DNA of 64,000 nt from Mixta sp. Marseille-Q2659 (GTDB lineage Bacteria; Pseudomonadota; Gammaproteobacteria; Enterobacterales; Enterobacteriaceae): the NCBI RefSeq assembly GCF_940807255.1, contig NZ_CALNWY010000001.1:310001-374000 (forward strand). The letters run 5' to 3'. The position numbers and the translations under genes are program-made. The notes beneath the pieces were generated by a model, which worked only from the letters and a program-made list of their open reading frames with translations, had not been told where the DNA came from and made no database searches. Below, one piece after another: positions 17,898 to 28,688 of the stretch; within the stretch, counting starts at the first letter, position 1, and each line of letters begins with the position of its first letter.

Positions 17898-19238
17898 ATG
17901 AGTACCGCAACCCTGGTTTTAACTGCAGCAGGCTCGGTTTTACTGCTGCTGTTTCTGGTGATGAAGGCGCGTATGCACGCCTTTGTTGCCCTGATATTAG
18001 TGTCGTTTGGCGCCGGTCTGTTTTCTGGCATGCCGCTGGATAAAATCGCGGAAACCATGCAGAAGGGCATGGGCGGCACGCTCGGCTTTTTAGCCGTGGT
18101 GGTGGCGCTGGGCGCGATGTTCGGCAAAATCCTTCATGAGACCGGCGCGGTCGATCAAATTGCCGTTCGGATGCTGAAATCTTTCGGCGAAAGCCGGGCG
18201 CATTATGCGATGGGCATTGCCGGTCTGATCTGCGCGCTGCCGCTGTTTTTTGAGGTGGCGGTAGTATTGCTGATTAGCATCGCCTTCGCCGTGGCGCGCC
18301 GCACCGGCGATAACCTGGTAAAACTGGTGATTCCGCTGTTCGCAGGCGTGGCGGCGGCCGCGGCGTTTCTGCTGCCTGGCCCGGCGCCAATGCTGCTTGC
18401 CTCGCAGATGCATGTCGATTTTGGCTGGATGATCCTGCTGGGGCTGTGCGCGGCGCTGCCCGGTATGCTGATCGCCGGGCCGCTGTTCGGCAACTTTATC
18501 AGCCGTCACGTCAGTTTTAACGTGCCGGAAGAGGTGGCGCAGCCGGAGGTGGAGCAGCATAAGCTGCCGTCGTTCGTCTTTAGCCTGTCGCTGATTCTGT
18601 TCCCGCTGGTGTTGGTCGGGCTGAAAACCATCGGCGCGCGTTTCACTGAGGAAGGCTCGCGGCTGTATGAATGGCTGGAATTTATTGGCCATCCTTTTAC
18701 CGCCATTCTGTTGGCGCTGCTGCTGGCGATTTACGGTCTGGCCTGGCGTCAGGGCATGGATAAAGAGAAGGTGATGCAGGTGTGCAGTAGTGCGCTGCAG
18801 CCGGCGGGCATTATTCTGCTGGTGATCGGCGCAGGCGGCGTATTTAAGCAGGTGCTGGTCGATTCCGGCGTTGGCCCGGCGCTGGGCAATGCCTTAACTG
18901 GCGCGGGTCTGCCGATTGCGCTGGCCTGCTTTATTCTTGCCGCCGCGGTGCGCATTATTCAGGGATCGGCGACGGTGGCCTGTTTAACGGCGGTCGGCCT
19001 GGTGATGCCGGTCATCGAGCCGCTGCATTACAACGGCGCGCAGATGGCGGCGCTGTCGCTCTGTATCGCTGGCGGATCGATTGTGGTCAGCCATGTGAAT
19101 GACGCCGGTTTTTGGCTGTTTGGCCGCTTTACCGGCGCGACCGAGGCGCAAACGCTGAAAACCTGGACGCTGATGGAAACCATTCTGGGCACCGTCGGCG
19201 CCATTATCGGCATGATCGCTTTCCAACTGCTCTCCTGA
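17898..19238 (+). CDS. gntU: Low-affinity gluconate permease GntU
   Basis: This is an inner-membrane gluconate/H+ symporter of the GntP family with about 12-14 hydrophobic segments. The ATG at 17898 (MSTATLVLTAAGSVLLLLF) gives 446 residues, equal to E. coli GntU; a TTG three codons earlier directly abuts the gntK stop and is less likely. Conserved stretches include GALFGKILHETGAVDQIA-like GAMFGKILHETGAVDQIA and SHVNDAGFWLFGRFTG. The high-affinity gene gntT, which sits after malQ in E. coli, is not at that position here. Confidence 0.94.
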   Translation: MSTATLVLTAAGSVLLLLFLVMKARMHAFVALILVSFGAGLFSGMPLDKIAETMQKGMGGTLGFLAVVVALGAMFGKILHETGAVDQIAVRMLKSFGESRAHYAMGIAGLICALPLFFEVAVVLLISIAFAVARRTGDNLVKLVIPLFAGVAAAAAFLLPGPAPMLLASQMHVDFGWMILLGLCAALPGMLIAGPLFGNFISRHVSFNVPEEVAQPEVEQHKLPSFVFSLSLILFPLVLVGLKTIGARFTEEGSRLYEWLEFIGHPFTAILLALLLAIYGLAWRQGMDKEKVMQVCSSALQPAGIILLVIGAGGVFKQVLVDSGVGPALGNALTGAGLPIALACFILAAAVRIIQGSATVACLTAVGLVMPVIEPLHYNGAQMAALSLCIAGGSIVVSHVNDAGFWLFGRFTGATEAQTLKTWTLMETILGTVGAIIGMIAFQLLS

Positions 19239-19243
19239 TCGAT

Positions 19244-19268
19244 GCGGGCGGATAAGTTATCCGCCCGC
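19244..19268 (+). terminator. Hairpin after gntU
   Basis: GCGGGCGGAT and ATCCGCCCGC form a perfect 10-bp stem with an AAGTT loop six bases after the gntU stop. A short T-rich tail follows. It separates gntU from the convergent yhgN. Confidence 0.65.
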
Positions 19269-19377
19269 CGTTATTTCCTGCGCAAGTCCTTTCTCTGTAA
19301 CCACCGGTCCTTATTTATCCGTGCCGTAACTTCTTTTGCCGCTGATGGTACAGGACGCGATTCTCTGCACAGGCGCG

Positions 19378-19971
19378 TTAAATCTTCAGGTAGGCGCGAA
19401 TGCCGTCGAGGAACATCTGGGTCGCCAGCATAATCAGAATCAGCCCCATCAGACGCTCCAGCGCGTTGACGCCTTTGTCGCCCAGCAGGCGCAGAAACAG
19501 GCCGGAGAGCAGTAAAATCACTACCGTAATGCCCCAGGCGCACAGCAGCGCGCCGACCAGATAGCCCATCTGATTGGGATACTGATGGGAAAGCAGCATC
19601 AGCGTGGCGAGCAGCGACGGCCCGGCCACCAGCGGAATCGCCAGCGGCACCAGAAAAGGTTCTTCACCAACCGGCAAGCCGGTGCTGTTGCTCTCCGCTG
19701 AGGGAAAAATCATTTTAATGGCGATCAGGAACAGAATAACGCCGCCGGAAATGGAAACCGTTTCGGTACGCAGGTTAAGAAACGCGAGAATTTTTTCGCC
19801 GGCAAATAAAAACAGCAGCATGATCCCCAGCGCAATCAGCATTTCGCGAATTAATACCGCGCGCCGCCGTTTCGGCTCCAGATGCTTTAAAACCGACATA
19901 AAAATCGGCAAATTGCCGAGCGGGTCCATAATCAACAACAATAATATGGTCGCGGAGATCATTTCAGTCAT
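19378..19971 (-). CDS. yhgN: MarC/UPF0056 family membrane protein YhgN
   Basis: This 197-residue inner-membrane protein has six hydrophobic segments and belongs to the MarC (UPF0056) family. The motifs LLIMDPLGNLPIFMSVLKHLEPKRRR (residues 12-37) and PLAIPLVAGPSLLATLMLL are diagnostic. E. coli YhgN has the same length and the same place between gntU and asd. Its molecular function is not established; earlier links of MarC to antibiotic resistance were not upheld as I recall. Confidence 0.9.
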   Translation of the reverse strand: MTEMISATILLLLIMDPLGNLPIFMSVLKHLEPKRRRAVLIREMLIALGIMLLFLFAGEKILAFLNLRTETVSISGGVILFLIAIKMIFPSAESNSTGLPVGEEPFLVPLAIPLVAGPSLLATLMLLSHQYPNQMGYLVGALLCAWGITVVILLLSGLFLRLLGDKGVNALERLMGLILIMLATQMFLDGIRAYLKI

Positions 19972-20232
19972 TTATTTTGCTCTTTATCCTTGAGTGAGCA
20001 GCGCCGTTATTAGCAGTGCTGTTGAAAAGATTAACCTCAATCGAATTAATTCACTTGCCAGCAGTGCTGCATTTTGTAGAGTTGATGGTCACAGGTAAAC
20101 CAAATTTTCTCTGGCGGGCTTCGCTTTCTGGCGAACCGATATTTTTACTCTTCAGACAGTCAGGCGCTACCCAACATGATGCCGCCGTTTCGGCAGTGCA
20201 GCATGGCACCGGTAGCCTGTAGCAGGTGTGCA

Positions 20233-21339
20233 ATGAAAAATGTAGGTCTTATTGGTTGGCGCGGTATGGTCGGCTCGGTGTTGATGCAGCGCATGAGCGA
20301 AGAGCGTGATTTTGACGCGATTCGCCCGGTATTTTTCTCCACGTCCCAGCACGGCCAGGCCGCGCCGACAGTGGGTGGTCACGGCGGAACTTTGCAGGAT
20401 GCGTATGATATCGAGGCGCTGCGCGCGCTGGATATTATTATCACCTGTCAGGGCGGCGATTATACCAGTGAGATTTACCCGAAGCTGCGCGCCAGCGGCT
20501 GGCAGGGCTACTGGATTGACGCCGCTTCGACGCTGCGCATGAAAGATGACGCGATCATTATTCTCGATCCGGTTAACCACCAGGTGATTCGTGAAGGGCT
20601 GGATAAAGGCATCAAAACCTTTGTCGGCGGCAACTGCACCGTCAGCCTGATGCTGATGTCACTGGGCGGCCTGTTTGCGCAGAATCTGGTGGAGTGGGCA
20701 TCCGTGGCGACCTATCAGGCAGCGTCTGGCGGCGGCGCGCGTCATATGCGCGAACTGCTGACGCAGATGGGTATGCTGCACGATCACGTTGCGCCAGAGC
20801 TGCAGAATCCGGCGTCGGCAATTCTCGATATTGAACGCAAGGTCACTGAATTTACCCGCTCTGGCACGCTGCCGGTTGATAACTTCGGCGTTCCGCTGGC
20901 GGGCAGCCTGATTCCGTGGATCGACAAACAGCTGGAAAACGGCCAGAGCCGCGAAGAGTGGAAAGGCCAGGCGGAAACCAACAAGATCCTCGGCACACAG
21001 CAGACCATTCCGGTGGACGGCCTGTGCGTCCGCGTTGGCGCGCTACGCTGCCACAGCCAGGCCTTTACGCTGAAGCTGAAAAAAGATCTGCCGCTGGCGG
21101 AAATCGAACAGCTGCTGGGCGCCCATAATGAATGGGTGAAAGTGGTGCCTAACGATCGTGAACTGACGATGCGCGAACTGACGCCTGCGGCGGTCACCGG
21201 CACGCTTTCCACGCCGGTTGGACGCCTGCGCAAACTGAACATGGGACCGGAATATCTCTCCGCCTTTACCGTTGGCGATCAGCTGCTATGGGGCGCCGCC
21301 GAACCGCTGCGTCGCATGCTGCGTTTGCTGGTAGATTAA
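20233..21339 (+). CDS. asd: Aspartate-semialdehyde dehydrogenase Asd
   Basis: This enzyme reduces aspartyl phosphate to aspartate semialdehyde with NADPH, the branch point for lysine, diaminopimelate, methionine and threonine. The ATG at 20233 gives 368 residues; the in-frame start at 20176 adds a cysteine-rich leader not found in the family. The NADP-binding motif [14 protein letters not shown] is at the N-terminus and the catalytic cysteine is C135 in [10 protein letters not shown]. The active-site histidine region RCHSQAF is also present. The gene stands alone between yhgN and glgB and is normally essential for cell-wall synthesis. Confidence 0.96.
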   Translation: MKNVGLIGWRGMVGSVLMQRMSEERDFDAIRPVFFSTSQHGQAAPTVGGHGGTLQDAYDIEALRALDIIITCQGGDYTSEIYPKLRASGWQGYWIDAASTLRMKDDAIIILDPVNHQVIREGLDKGIKTFVGGNCTVSLMLMSLGGLFAQNLVEWASVATYQAASGGGARHMRELLTQMGMLHDHVAPELQNPASAILDIERKVTEFTRSGTLPVDNFGVPLAGSLIPWIDKQLENGQSREEWKGQAETNKILGTQQTIPVDGLCVRVGALRCHSQAFTLKLKKDLPLAEIEQLLGAHNEWVKVVPNDRELTMRELTPAAVTGTLSTPVGRLRKLNMGPEYLSAFTVGDQLLWGAAEPLRRMLRLLVD

Positions 21340-21695
21340 CCCGTTATCGCCCTGTGCTGCATTTTGTGCCATAGGGCAAATTTCCCTCTGACAACCGCAT
21401 TTCCTGCGTTTGCAAAATACTGGCGTAAATTTAATCTCCAGGTGATCCATCTCCTCTTTTTGGCATCATGAAAATTATTTTGTGCAAAGTCCGCAAGCTT
21501 ATGGTTTGCCTTGTCTATGCTTAGCATGACCGTTTTTGTTTTCTGTTTCGAATATTAAAAGTTGATGTGCGCGGCAACGCTTTTTCCAGGGAAAGTTGCG
21601 GCTCTGTTGGCGCGCGCATGGCTCATTGAAGAGTAGTCAGGCTAACGTCCTCCTACGTTAAAGTTTCGGCTACCGTAAATCACAGGAAGAAAGTC
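21340..21695 (+). promoter_or_regulatory. asd-glgB intergenic region
   Basis: This 356-bp gene-free stretch should contain the asd terminator and the glgB promoter. An imperfect GCCCTGTG/CATAGGGC stem lies at about 21350-21377, just after asd. A ribosome binding site AGGAAGAAA precedes the glgB ATG. No regulator site is assigned and no reading frame looks coding. Confidence 0.45.
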
Positions 21696-23882
21696 ATGTC
21701 AGAGCTCCCGGATCGCCAGGCGATCAATGCGATTATTGAAGGTCATTACGCTGACCCGTTTTCACTGTTGGGAATGCACCAAACCAGCAACGGACTCGAA
21801 GTCCGTGCGCTGCTGCCTGATGCTTCTGAAGTGTGGGTAATCGAAACCAGCACCGGTCGCAAATGCGCCCAGTTAAAATGTCTCGATTCCCGCGGCTTTT
21901 TTCACGGCGTGATACCGCGTCGAAAAAATCCGTTTCGCTACCAGCTTGCCGTTACCTGGCACGGCGAACAAAACCTGATTGACGATGCCTATCGCTTCGG
22001 CCCGCTGCTGCAGGAGCTGGACAGCTGGCTGCTGGCGGAAGGCACCCATCTGCGGCCCTACGAGACGCTGGGCGCCCATGCCGATGTGATTGACGGCATC
22101 AGCGGCACCCGTTTCCTAGTTTGGGCACCGAACGCCCGCCGCGTCTCGGTGGTCGGCGATTTTAACTACTGGGATGGCCGTCGCCATCCGATGCGCTTTC
22201 GTCGGGAAATTGGCGTCTGGGAACTGTTCGTGCCTGCCGCACGCAATGGCCAGCTCTACAAATATGAAATCATCGACCAGCATGGACATTTGCGCCTGAA
22301 ATCCGATCCTTTCGCGTTTGAATCGCAAATGCGGCCGGACAGCGCTTCGGTGATCTGCGGGCTGCCGGAAAAAGTGGCGATGCGCGAAGATCGCAAGGCC
22401 GCTAACGCCTTTGATGCGCCGATCTCTATTTATGAAGTGCATCTGGGATCGTGGCGTCGTCATACCGATAACAACTTCTGGCTGAGCTATAAGGAGCTGG
22501 AAGAGCAGCTGATCCCTTACGTGAAAGAGATGGGCTTTACCCATATTGAGCTGATGCCGATTAACGAGCATCCGTTCGACGGCAGCTGGGGCTATCAGCC
22601 GGTAGGCATGTACGCGCCGACGCGCCGCTTCGGTACGCGCGATGAGTTTCGCCACTTTGTCGCTGCTGCGCACGCCGCTGGCCTGAATGTAATCCTCGAC
22701 TGGGTGCCTGGCCATTTCCCTTCCGATGATTTCGGCCTGGCGCAGTTTGACGGTACCGCGCTCTATGAGCATGAAGATCCGCGCGAAGGCTATCACCAGG
22801 ACTGGAACACGCTGATTTACAACTACGGTCGGCGCGAAGTCAGCAACTACCTCGCCGGTAACGCGCTCTACTGGCTGGAGCGCTTCGGCATTGACGCTCT
22901 GCGCGTGGATGCGGTGGCGTCAATGATCTATCGCGACTACAGCCGTCCGCAGGGCGAGTGGGTGCCGAACCATTTCGGTGGCCGCGAAAATCTCGAAGCA
23001 ATTAATTTTATCCGTTACACCAACCGGATGCTGGGACGCAACGCGCCTGGCACGGTCACCATTGCTGAAGAATCTACCGACTTTCACGGCGTGTCGCGGC
23101 CGCCGGAGGCGGGCGGGCTGGGCTTCTGGTTTAAGTGGAATCTGGGCTGGATGCACGACACCCTGGATTACATGAAACTCGATCCGGTGTACCGCAGCTA
23201 TCATCACCACAAGATGACCTTCGGCATGCTCTACAACTACACCGAAAACTTTGTGCTGCCGCTGTCGCACGATGAAGTGGTCCACGGCAAAGGCTCGATA
23301 CTCGATCGTATGCCGGGCGACACCTGGCAGAAATTTGCCAACCTGCGCGCTTACTACGGCTGGATGTGGGCTTTTCCGGGCAAAAAGCTGCTGTTTATGG
23401 GCGATGAGTTTGCACAGGGCAGAGAATGGAACCACGACAGCAGCCTCGACTGGCATTTGCTGGAAGGGGAGGATAACTGGCACAACGGCGTTCAGCGGCT
23501 GGTACGCGATCTTAACCATACCTATCGCCATTACGCGCCGATGCACCAGTGCGATTTCGAAGGCAGCGGTTTTGACTGGCTGGTGGTGGACGACTATCAG
23601 AACTCGGTCTTTATCTTCGCGCGCCGCGATCGCGAAGGGAATGAAATCATTGTCGCCAGCAACTTTACGCCGGTGCCGCGCGAAAACTATCGCTTCGGCA
23701 TCAACCAACCGGGCGGCTGGCGCGAGGTCATCAATACCGACTCGGCGCACTATCACGGCAGCAACAGCGGCAACGGCGGTGTGGTCTGGAGCGATCCATT
23801 ACCGAGCCATAACCGTGAGCATTCACTGACGCTGACGTTGCCGCCTCTGGCAACCATTTGGCTGGTCAGGGAGGCGGAATGA
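21696..23882 (+). CDS. glgB: 1,4-alpha-glucan branching enzyme GlgB
   Basis: This enzyme transfers alpha-1,4 glucan segments to C6 positions to make glycogen branches. The 728-residue length equals E. coli GlgB. Two N-terminal carbohydrate-binding domains (CBM48 from about residue 115) precede the GH13 barrel. The nucleophile D405 is in [15 protein letters not shown] and the acid/base E458 in [25 protein letters not shown] holds the third acidic residue. It is the first gene of glgBXCAP and overlaps glgX by 4 bp. Confidence 0.96.
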   Translation: MSELPDRQAINAIIEGHYADPFSLLGMHQTSNGLEVRALLPDASEVWVIETSTGRKCAQLKCLDSRGFFHGVIPRRKNPFRYQLAVTWHGEQNLIDDAYRFGPLLQELDSWLLAEGTHLRPYETLGAHADVIDGISGTRFLVWAPNARRVSVVGDFNYWDGRRHPMRFRREIGVWELFVPAARNGQLYKYEIIDQHGHLRLKSDPFAFESQMRPDSASVICGLPEKVAMREDRKAANAFDAPISIYEVHLGSWRRHTDNNFWLSYKELEEQLIPYVKEMGFTHIELMPINEHPFDGSWGYQPVGMYAPTRRFGTRDEFRHFVAAAHAAGLNVILDWVPGHFPSDDFGLAQFDGTALYEHEDPREGYHQDWNTLIYNYGRREVSNYLAGNALYWLERFGIDALRVDAVASMIYRDYSRPQGEWVPNHFGGRENLEAINFIRYTNRMLGRNAPGTVTIAEESTDFHGVSRPPEAGGLGFWFKWNLGWMHDTLDYMKLDPVYRSYHHHKMTFGMLYNYTENFVLPLSHDEVVHGKGSILDRMPGDTWQKFANLRAYYGWMWAFPGKKLLFMGDEFAQGREWNHDSSLDWHLLEGEDNWHNGVQRLVRDLNHTYRHYAPMHQCDFEGSGFDWLVVDDYQNSVFIFARRDREGNEIIVASNFTPVPRENYRFGINQPGGWREVINTDSAHYHGSNSGNGGVVWSDPLPSHNREHSLTLTLPPLATIWLVREAE

Positions 23883-25864
23883 GCCATCTGCGTACGGGAC
23901 AACCTGAACCTCCTGGCGCAACCTGGGATGGCGCAGGGGTGAACTTTACGCTGTTTTCACAACACGCACAGCGCGTGGAACTCTGCCTGTTTGATGATAA
24001 CGGGGTTGAGAGTCGTTATGACCTGCCGTCGCACACCAACGCTATCTGGTACGGCTATTTTCCCGATCTGAAGCCGGGCCAGCGCTATGGCTACCGTGTG
24101 CATGGCCCGTGGGCGCCAGAGCAAGGGCATCGTTTTAATCCGGCGAAGCTGCTGATCGATCCCTGCGCCCGCGCCGTTGAAGGCGAAGTGACGGACGATG
24201 CGCGATTTTACGGCGGCGAATGGCAGCGCGACGAGCAGGATAACGCGGCCATTGCGCCGAAAAGCCTGGTGGTCGCGGACGATTTTAACTGGGGCGACGA
24301 TATCGCGCCGCGCGTGCCTTGGGGCCAGACGGTGATTTACGAAGCGCACGTACGCGGCCTGACGAAGCGGCATCCGGAAATTCCGGAAACGCAGCGCGGT
24401 ACTTACGCGGCGCTGGGGCATCCTGCTATTGTCAACTATCTCACCGCGCTGGGCATTACCACGCTGGAGCTACAGCCGATCGCGCAGTTTGCTGACGAGC
24501 CGCGTTTGCAGCAGATGGGGCTGCGTAATTACTGGGGCTACAACCCTTATGCGCTCTGGTCGGTTGAGCCGCGTTACGCCTCCGGCGAAGGCGGACGCAG
24601 CGCCCTGCAGGAGTTCCAGCAGGCGGTAAAAACGCTGCATGCTGCCGGCATCGAAGTGGTGCTGGACGTGGTGTTTAACCATACCGCCGAACTGGAGGAG
24701 ATTGGCCCGACGCTCTCGCTGCGCGGCGTGGATAACGCCAGCTACTACTGGCTGACCGACGACGGCCATTACCACAACTGGACCGGCTGCGGAAACACGC
24801 TCAATCTCAGCCATCCGCAGGTGATGAACTGGGTACTCGACGCTTTACGCTATTGGGTCACGGTATGCCACGTCGATGGTTTTCGTTTCGACCTGGCGCC
24901 GGTGCTGGGCAGAACGCCCGACTTTCATGCCGATGCGCCTTTCTTTCGGGCGATAAAAGCCTGCCCGATTCTGTCGCAGGTGAAGCTGATCGCCGAGCCG
25001 TGGGACATCGGGCCGAACGGCTATCAGGTTGGGCGCTTTCCCGCGCCCTTTGCAGAGTGGAACGACTGTTTCCGCGACGATATGCGTCGCTACTGGCTGC
25101 ACGGCGAACTCTCCAACGGCGAGTTCGCCCGCCGTTTTGCCGCCTCCAGCGACCGCTTTCAGCATGACGAGCGTTTGCCTTCTGCCACGGTGAACCTGAT
25201 TACCGCGCACGATGGTTTTACGCTGCGCGACCTGCTGAGCTTTACGCGCAAGCGTAATGAAGCGAACGGCGAAGATAACCGTGACGGGCATAACAGTAAC
25301 TTTAGCCATAACCACGGCAGCGAAGGATTAACGGTATCGCTTAACGTGCTGGAGCGCCGCCGCCGGAGCGCGCACGCGCTGCTGACCTCGCTGCTGCTGG
25401 CGCAGGGCACGCCGATGCTGCTGGCCGGTGATGAACACGGGCACACGCAGTACGGCAACAATAATGCATTTTGTCAGGATAACGAACTGACCTGGTTTGA
25501 CTGGAAAAACCGGGACGAAGGTCTGTGCGCCTTTACCGCCGCGCTGATTCATTTGCGCCGGCAGATCCCTGCGTTGACGCAGGATCGCTGGTGGGCGGAA
25601 GGCGACGGCAACGTTCAGTGGCTCAACGCGCAGGCGCAGCCGCTGAATGCGCAGGAGTGGGAACAGGGCGCGCATAAGCTGCAAATCCTGCTTTCCGAAT
25701 GCTGGCTGATCACAATAAATGCGACGCAAGACGTGAGCGAAATATCTCTACCAGACGGAGAGTGGCGCGCTGTTCCTCCTTTTGCCGGGGAAGATAACCC
25801 AGTCCTGTCTACTGTCTGGCACGGGCCCGCGCACGGCGTGTGTCTGTTCCAAAAGCAATTATAA
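23879..25864 (+). CDS. glgX: Glycogen debranching enzyme GlgX
   Basis: This isoamylase-type enzyme removes short alpha-1,6 side chains left by glycogen phosphorylase. The ATG at 23879 overlaps the glgB stop (ATGA) and gives 661 residues, near the E. coli length. An N-terminal CBM48 domain is followed by a GH13_11 barrel: DVVFNHTAE, the nucleophile region [14 protein letters not shown], the acid/base region [10 protein letters not shown] and [10 protein letters not shown]. It lies between the branching enzyme and the ADP-glucose pyrophosphorylase in one operon. Confidence 0.95.
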   Translation: MSHLRTGQPEPPGATWDGAGVNFTLFSQHAQRVELCLFDDNGVESRYDLPSHTNAIWYGYFPDLKPGQRYGYRVHGPWAPEQGHRFNPAKLLIDPCARAVEGEVTDDARFYGGEWQRDEQDNAAIAPKSLVVADDFNWGDDIAPRVPWGQTVIYEAHVRGLTKRHPEIPETQRGTYAALGHPAIVNYLTALGITTLELQPIAQFADEPRLQQMGLRNYWGYNPYALWSVEPRYASGEGGRSALQEFQQAVKTLHAAGIEVVLDVVFNHTAELEEIGPTLSLRGVDNASYYWLTDDGHYHNWTGCGNTLNLSHPQVMNWVLDALRYWVTVCHVDGFRFDLAPVLGRTPDFHADAPFFRAIKACPILSQVKLIAEPWDIGPNGYQVGRFPAPFAEWNDCFRDDMRRYWLHGELSNGEFARRFAASSDRFQHDERLPSATVNLITAHDGFTLRDLLSFTRKRNEANGEDNRDGHNSNFSHNHGSEGLTVSLNVLERRRRSAHALLTSLLLAQGTPMLLAGDEHGHTQYGNNNAFCQDNELTWFDWKNRDEGLCAFTAALIHLRRQIPALTQDRWWAEGDGNVQWLNAQAQPLNAQEWEQGAHKLQILLSECWLITINATQDVSEISLPDGEWRAVPPFAGEDNPVLSTVWHGPAHGVCLFQKQL

Positions 25865-25874
25865 GGAGTCAGAC

Positions 25875-27167
25875 ATGGTCAAGTTAGAACGTACCGAACA
25901 CCTGATGCTGGCGAGACAACTGCCAACGCAAACTGTAGCCCTCATTCTGGCAGGCGGACGCGGCACGCGCCTGAGAGATTTGACCGCCACGCGCGCCAAA
26001 CCAGCGGTTCACTTCGGCGGCAAATTCCGCATTATTGATTTCGCCCTGTCGAACTGCATTAACTCCGGCATTCGACGCATCGGCGTGATTACGCAGTACC
26101 AGTCGCATTCGCTGGTGCAGCATATTCAGCGCGGCTGGTCATTCTTCAATGAAGAGATGAATGAGTTTGTCGATCTGCTCCCGGCGCAGCAGCGTTTCTC
26201 GACTGAACACTGGTATCGCGGTACCGCCGATGCGGTTACGCAGAACCTCGATATTATTCGCCGTTACGATGCGCAATATATCGTGATCCTGGCGGGCGAC
26301 CATATCTACAAAATGGACTATTCGCGCATGCTGCTGGATCACGTGGATAACAATGCGCGCTGCACCATTGCGTGTCTGCCGGTACCGATTCACGAGGCCA
26401 CGGCGTTTGGCGTCATGGCGGTGAATGAACAAAACCGCGTGGTGGATTTTGTTGAGAAACCGGCGCAGCCGCCCTCTATGCCCGGCGATGAAACCCAGGC
26501 GCTGGCCAGCATGGGCATTTACGTCTTTAACGCCGACTATCTTTATCAGCTGCTGGAGGAAGATCTGGAAACGCCCGGATCCAATCACGACTTCGGCAAA
26601 GATTTGCTGCCGAAAATCGTCGCCAGCGGCGAAGCATTGGCTCACTCTTTTACGCTCTCCTGCGTACAGAACGATGAAGACGCCGTGCCTTACTGGCGTG
26701 ACGTCGGGACGCTGGAAGCCTACTGGCGCGCCAACCTCGATCTTGCCTCCGTAACGCCGGAGCTGGATATGTACGACCATGAATGGCCCATTCATACCTA
26801 TATGGAGCCGTTGCCGCCCGCCAAGTTTGTCCAGGATCGCTCCGGCAGCCACGGCATGACGATGAACTCGCTGGTCTCCGGCGGCTGCATCATTTCCGGC
26901 TCGGTGGTGGTGCATTCTGTTCTGTTCTCGCGTGTGCGCGTGAACTCGTTTTGCAATCTTGATTCAGCCGTGCTGCTGCCTGATGTGGTTGTCGGACGCT
27001 CCTGTCGTCTGCGCCGCTGCGTTATCGATCGCGCCTGCGTCATTCCCGAAGGAATGGTGATCGGCGAGAACCCTGACGAAGACAGCCGCCGATTTTACCG
27101 TTCAGAAGAGGGAATCGTGCTGGTAACGCGCGAAATGCTGGCCAGGTTGGCCGACACTTCCGCCTGA
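25875..27167 (+). CDS. glgC: Glucose-1-phosphate adenylyltransferase GlgC
   Basis: This enzyme makes ADP-glucose, the committed step of glycogen synthesis, and is activated by fructose-1,6-bisphosphate and inhibited by AMP. The ATG at 25875 behind AAGGAG gives 430 residues; an in-frame start at 25782 lies inside glgX and is rejected. The nucleotidyltransferase motif [15 protein letters not shown], the allosteric-site lysine in [16 protein letters not shown], the catalytic aspartate in [12 protein letters not shown] and a C-terminal left-handed beta-helix are seen. In E. coli CsrA represses glgC by binding GGA around the ribosome binding site; a GGA is present here too. Confidence 0.95.
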   Translation: MVKLERTEHLMLARQLPTQTVALILAGGRGTRLRDLTATRAKPAVHFGGKFRIIDFALSNCINSGIRRIGVITQYQSHSLVQHIQRGWSFFNEEMNEFVDLLPAQQRFSTEHWYRGTADAVTQNLDIIRRYDAQYIVILAGDHIYKMDYSRMLLDHVDNNARCTIACLPVPIHEATAFGVMAVNEQNRVVDFVEKPAQPPSMPGDETQALASMGIYVFNADYLYQLLEEDLETPGSNHDFGKDLLPKIVASGEALAHSFTLSCVQNDEDAVPYWRDVGTLEAYWRANLDLASVTPELDMYDHEWPIHTYMEPLPPAKFVQDRSGSHGMTMNSLVSGGCIISGSVVVHSVLFSRVRVNSFCNLDSAVLLPDVVVGRSCRLRRCVIDRACVIPEGMVIGENPDEDSRRFYRSEEGIVLVTREMLARLADTSA

Positions 27168-27234
27168 CCGACGAAACAGTAATACAAATAATCTGCGCGA
27201 GGATCGCGCCAGATTTCCGTTAAAGGAGCCGAGA

Positions 27235-28668
27235 ATGCAGGTTTTACATGTCTGTTCAGAACTCTTCCCGCTGTTAAAAACCGGCGGGCTAGCTGATGTG
27301 GTGGGGGCATTGCCGGCAGCCCAGATAGCAGAAGGAATGGATACGCGCGTTTTACTTCCTGCGTTTCCTGATCTGCGCAAGGGTATTACCGACACGGAAG
27401 TCGTCGCTGAGCTGCAAACTTTCGCAGGCCCGGTCAGGCTGCACTTTGGACATTTTAATGGGGTCGGCATTTATCTGATCGAGGCTGAGGAACTGTACGA
27501 TCGGCCCGGCAGCCCCTATCACGATGAAAACCAGTTCGATTACCCGGACAACTATCTGCGCTTTGCGTTGCTCGGCTGGATGGGATGTGAAATGGCCTGC
27601 GGGCTGGATACCAACTGGCGGCCAGACATCGTGCATGCGCACGACTGGCACGCCGGACTGACCTGCGCCTATTTAGCGGCGCGCGGTCGTCCGGCGAAGT
27701 CGGTGTTCACCGTACATAACCTGGCGTACCAGGGGCTGTTCTACGCGCATCATATGGATGAAATCCAGTTGCCGTGGTCGTTTTTCGATATGCACGGGCT
27801 GGAGTTCTACGGGCAAATCTCTTACCTCAAGGCGGGACTGTTCTTTGCCGATCATATTACGGCGGTGAGTCCCACCTATGCGCGCGAGATTACACTGCCG
27901 GAATATGGCAACGGCATGGAGGCGCTGCTGGCCGAGCGGATGCGCGAAGGTCGGCTGAGCGGCATTCTCAACGGCGTCGATCCGCTGATTTGGGATCCCG
28001 CCCACGACCTGTTGCTAAACGCTCGTTACAACCGCGATACGCTGGATGCCAAGGCGGAAAACAAGCGCCAGTTGCAGATTGCGATGGGCCTGAAGGTGGA
28101 CGACAGCGTGCCGGTTTTTGCGGTGGTCAGCCGTTTAACCAAACAGAAAGGGCTGGATCTGGTGCTGGAAGCGCTGCCGAGCCTGCTGGAGCAGGGCGGG
28201 CAACTGGTGTTGCTCGGTGCGGGCGATGCGGTGCTGCAGCAGGGCTTCCTGGCGGCGGCGGCGGAAAACCCTGGCAGCGTCGGCGTACAGATCGGCTATC
28301 ACGAAGCCTTCTCCCACCGCATTATGGGCGGCGCGGATGTGATTATGGTGCCGAGCCGCTTTGAACCGTGCGGCCTGACGCAGCTCTACGGTCTGAAGTA
28401 CGGCACGCTGCCGCTGGTGCGGCGTACCGGCGGCTTGGCGGATACGGTTAATGACAGCTCGCTGGAAAACCTGGCGGACGGCATCGCCAGCGGCTTCAGC
28501 TTTGAGGACAGCAACGCCTGGTCGCTACTGCGCGCGATCCGCCGTTCGTTTGTCTTGTGGTCCCGTCCTTCTCTGTGGCGCTACGTTCAGCGTCAGGCGA
28601 TGGCGATGGATTTTAGCTGGCAGGTGGCTGCACAGGCCTACCGGGATCTTTATCAACGGTTGTTGTAA
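27235..28668 (+). CDS. glgA: Glycogen synthase GlgA
   Basis: This is a GT5 glucosyltransferase that extends alpha-1,4 glucan from ADP-glucose. The 477-residue length equals E. coli GlgA. The ADP-glucose-binding K15 is in [22 protein letters not shown] lies in the N-domain, and the catalytic C-domain motif is [18 protein letters not shown] near residue 372, followed by [10 protein letters not shown]. The gene follows glgC by 67 bp in the same operon. Confidence 0.96.
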   Translation: MQVLHVCSELFPLLKTGGLADVVGALPAAQIAEGMDTRVLLPAFPDLRKGITDTEVVAELQTFAGPVRLHFGHFNGVGIYLIEAEELYDRPGSPYHDENQFDYPDNYLRFALLGWMGCEMACGLDTNWRPDIVHAHDWHAGLTCAYLAARGRPAKSVFTVHNLAYQGLFYAHHMDEIQLPWSFFDMHGLEFYGQISYLKAGLFFADHITAVSPTYAREITLPEYGNGMEALLAERMREGRLSGILNGVDPLIWDPAHDLLLNARYNRDTLDAKAENKRQLQIAMGLKVDDSVPVFAVVSRLTKQKGLDLVLEALPSLLEQGGQLVLLGAGDAVLQQGFLAAAAENPGSVGVQIGYHEAFSHRIMGGADVIMVPSRFEPCGLTQLYGLKYGTLPLVRRTGGLADTVNDSSLENLADGIASGFSFEDSNAWSLLRAIRRSFVLWSRPSLWRYVQRQAMAMDFSWQVAAQAYRDLYQRLL

Positions 28669-28688
28669 CCTGATTTGGGATACTTGCT

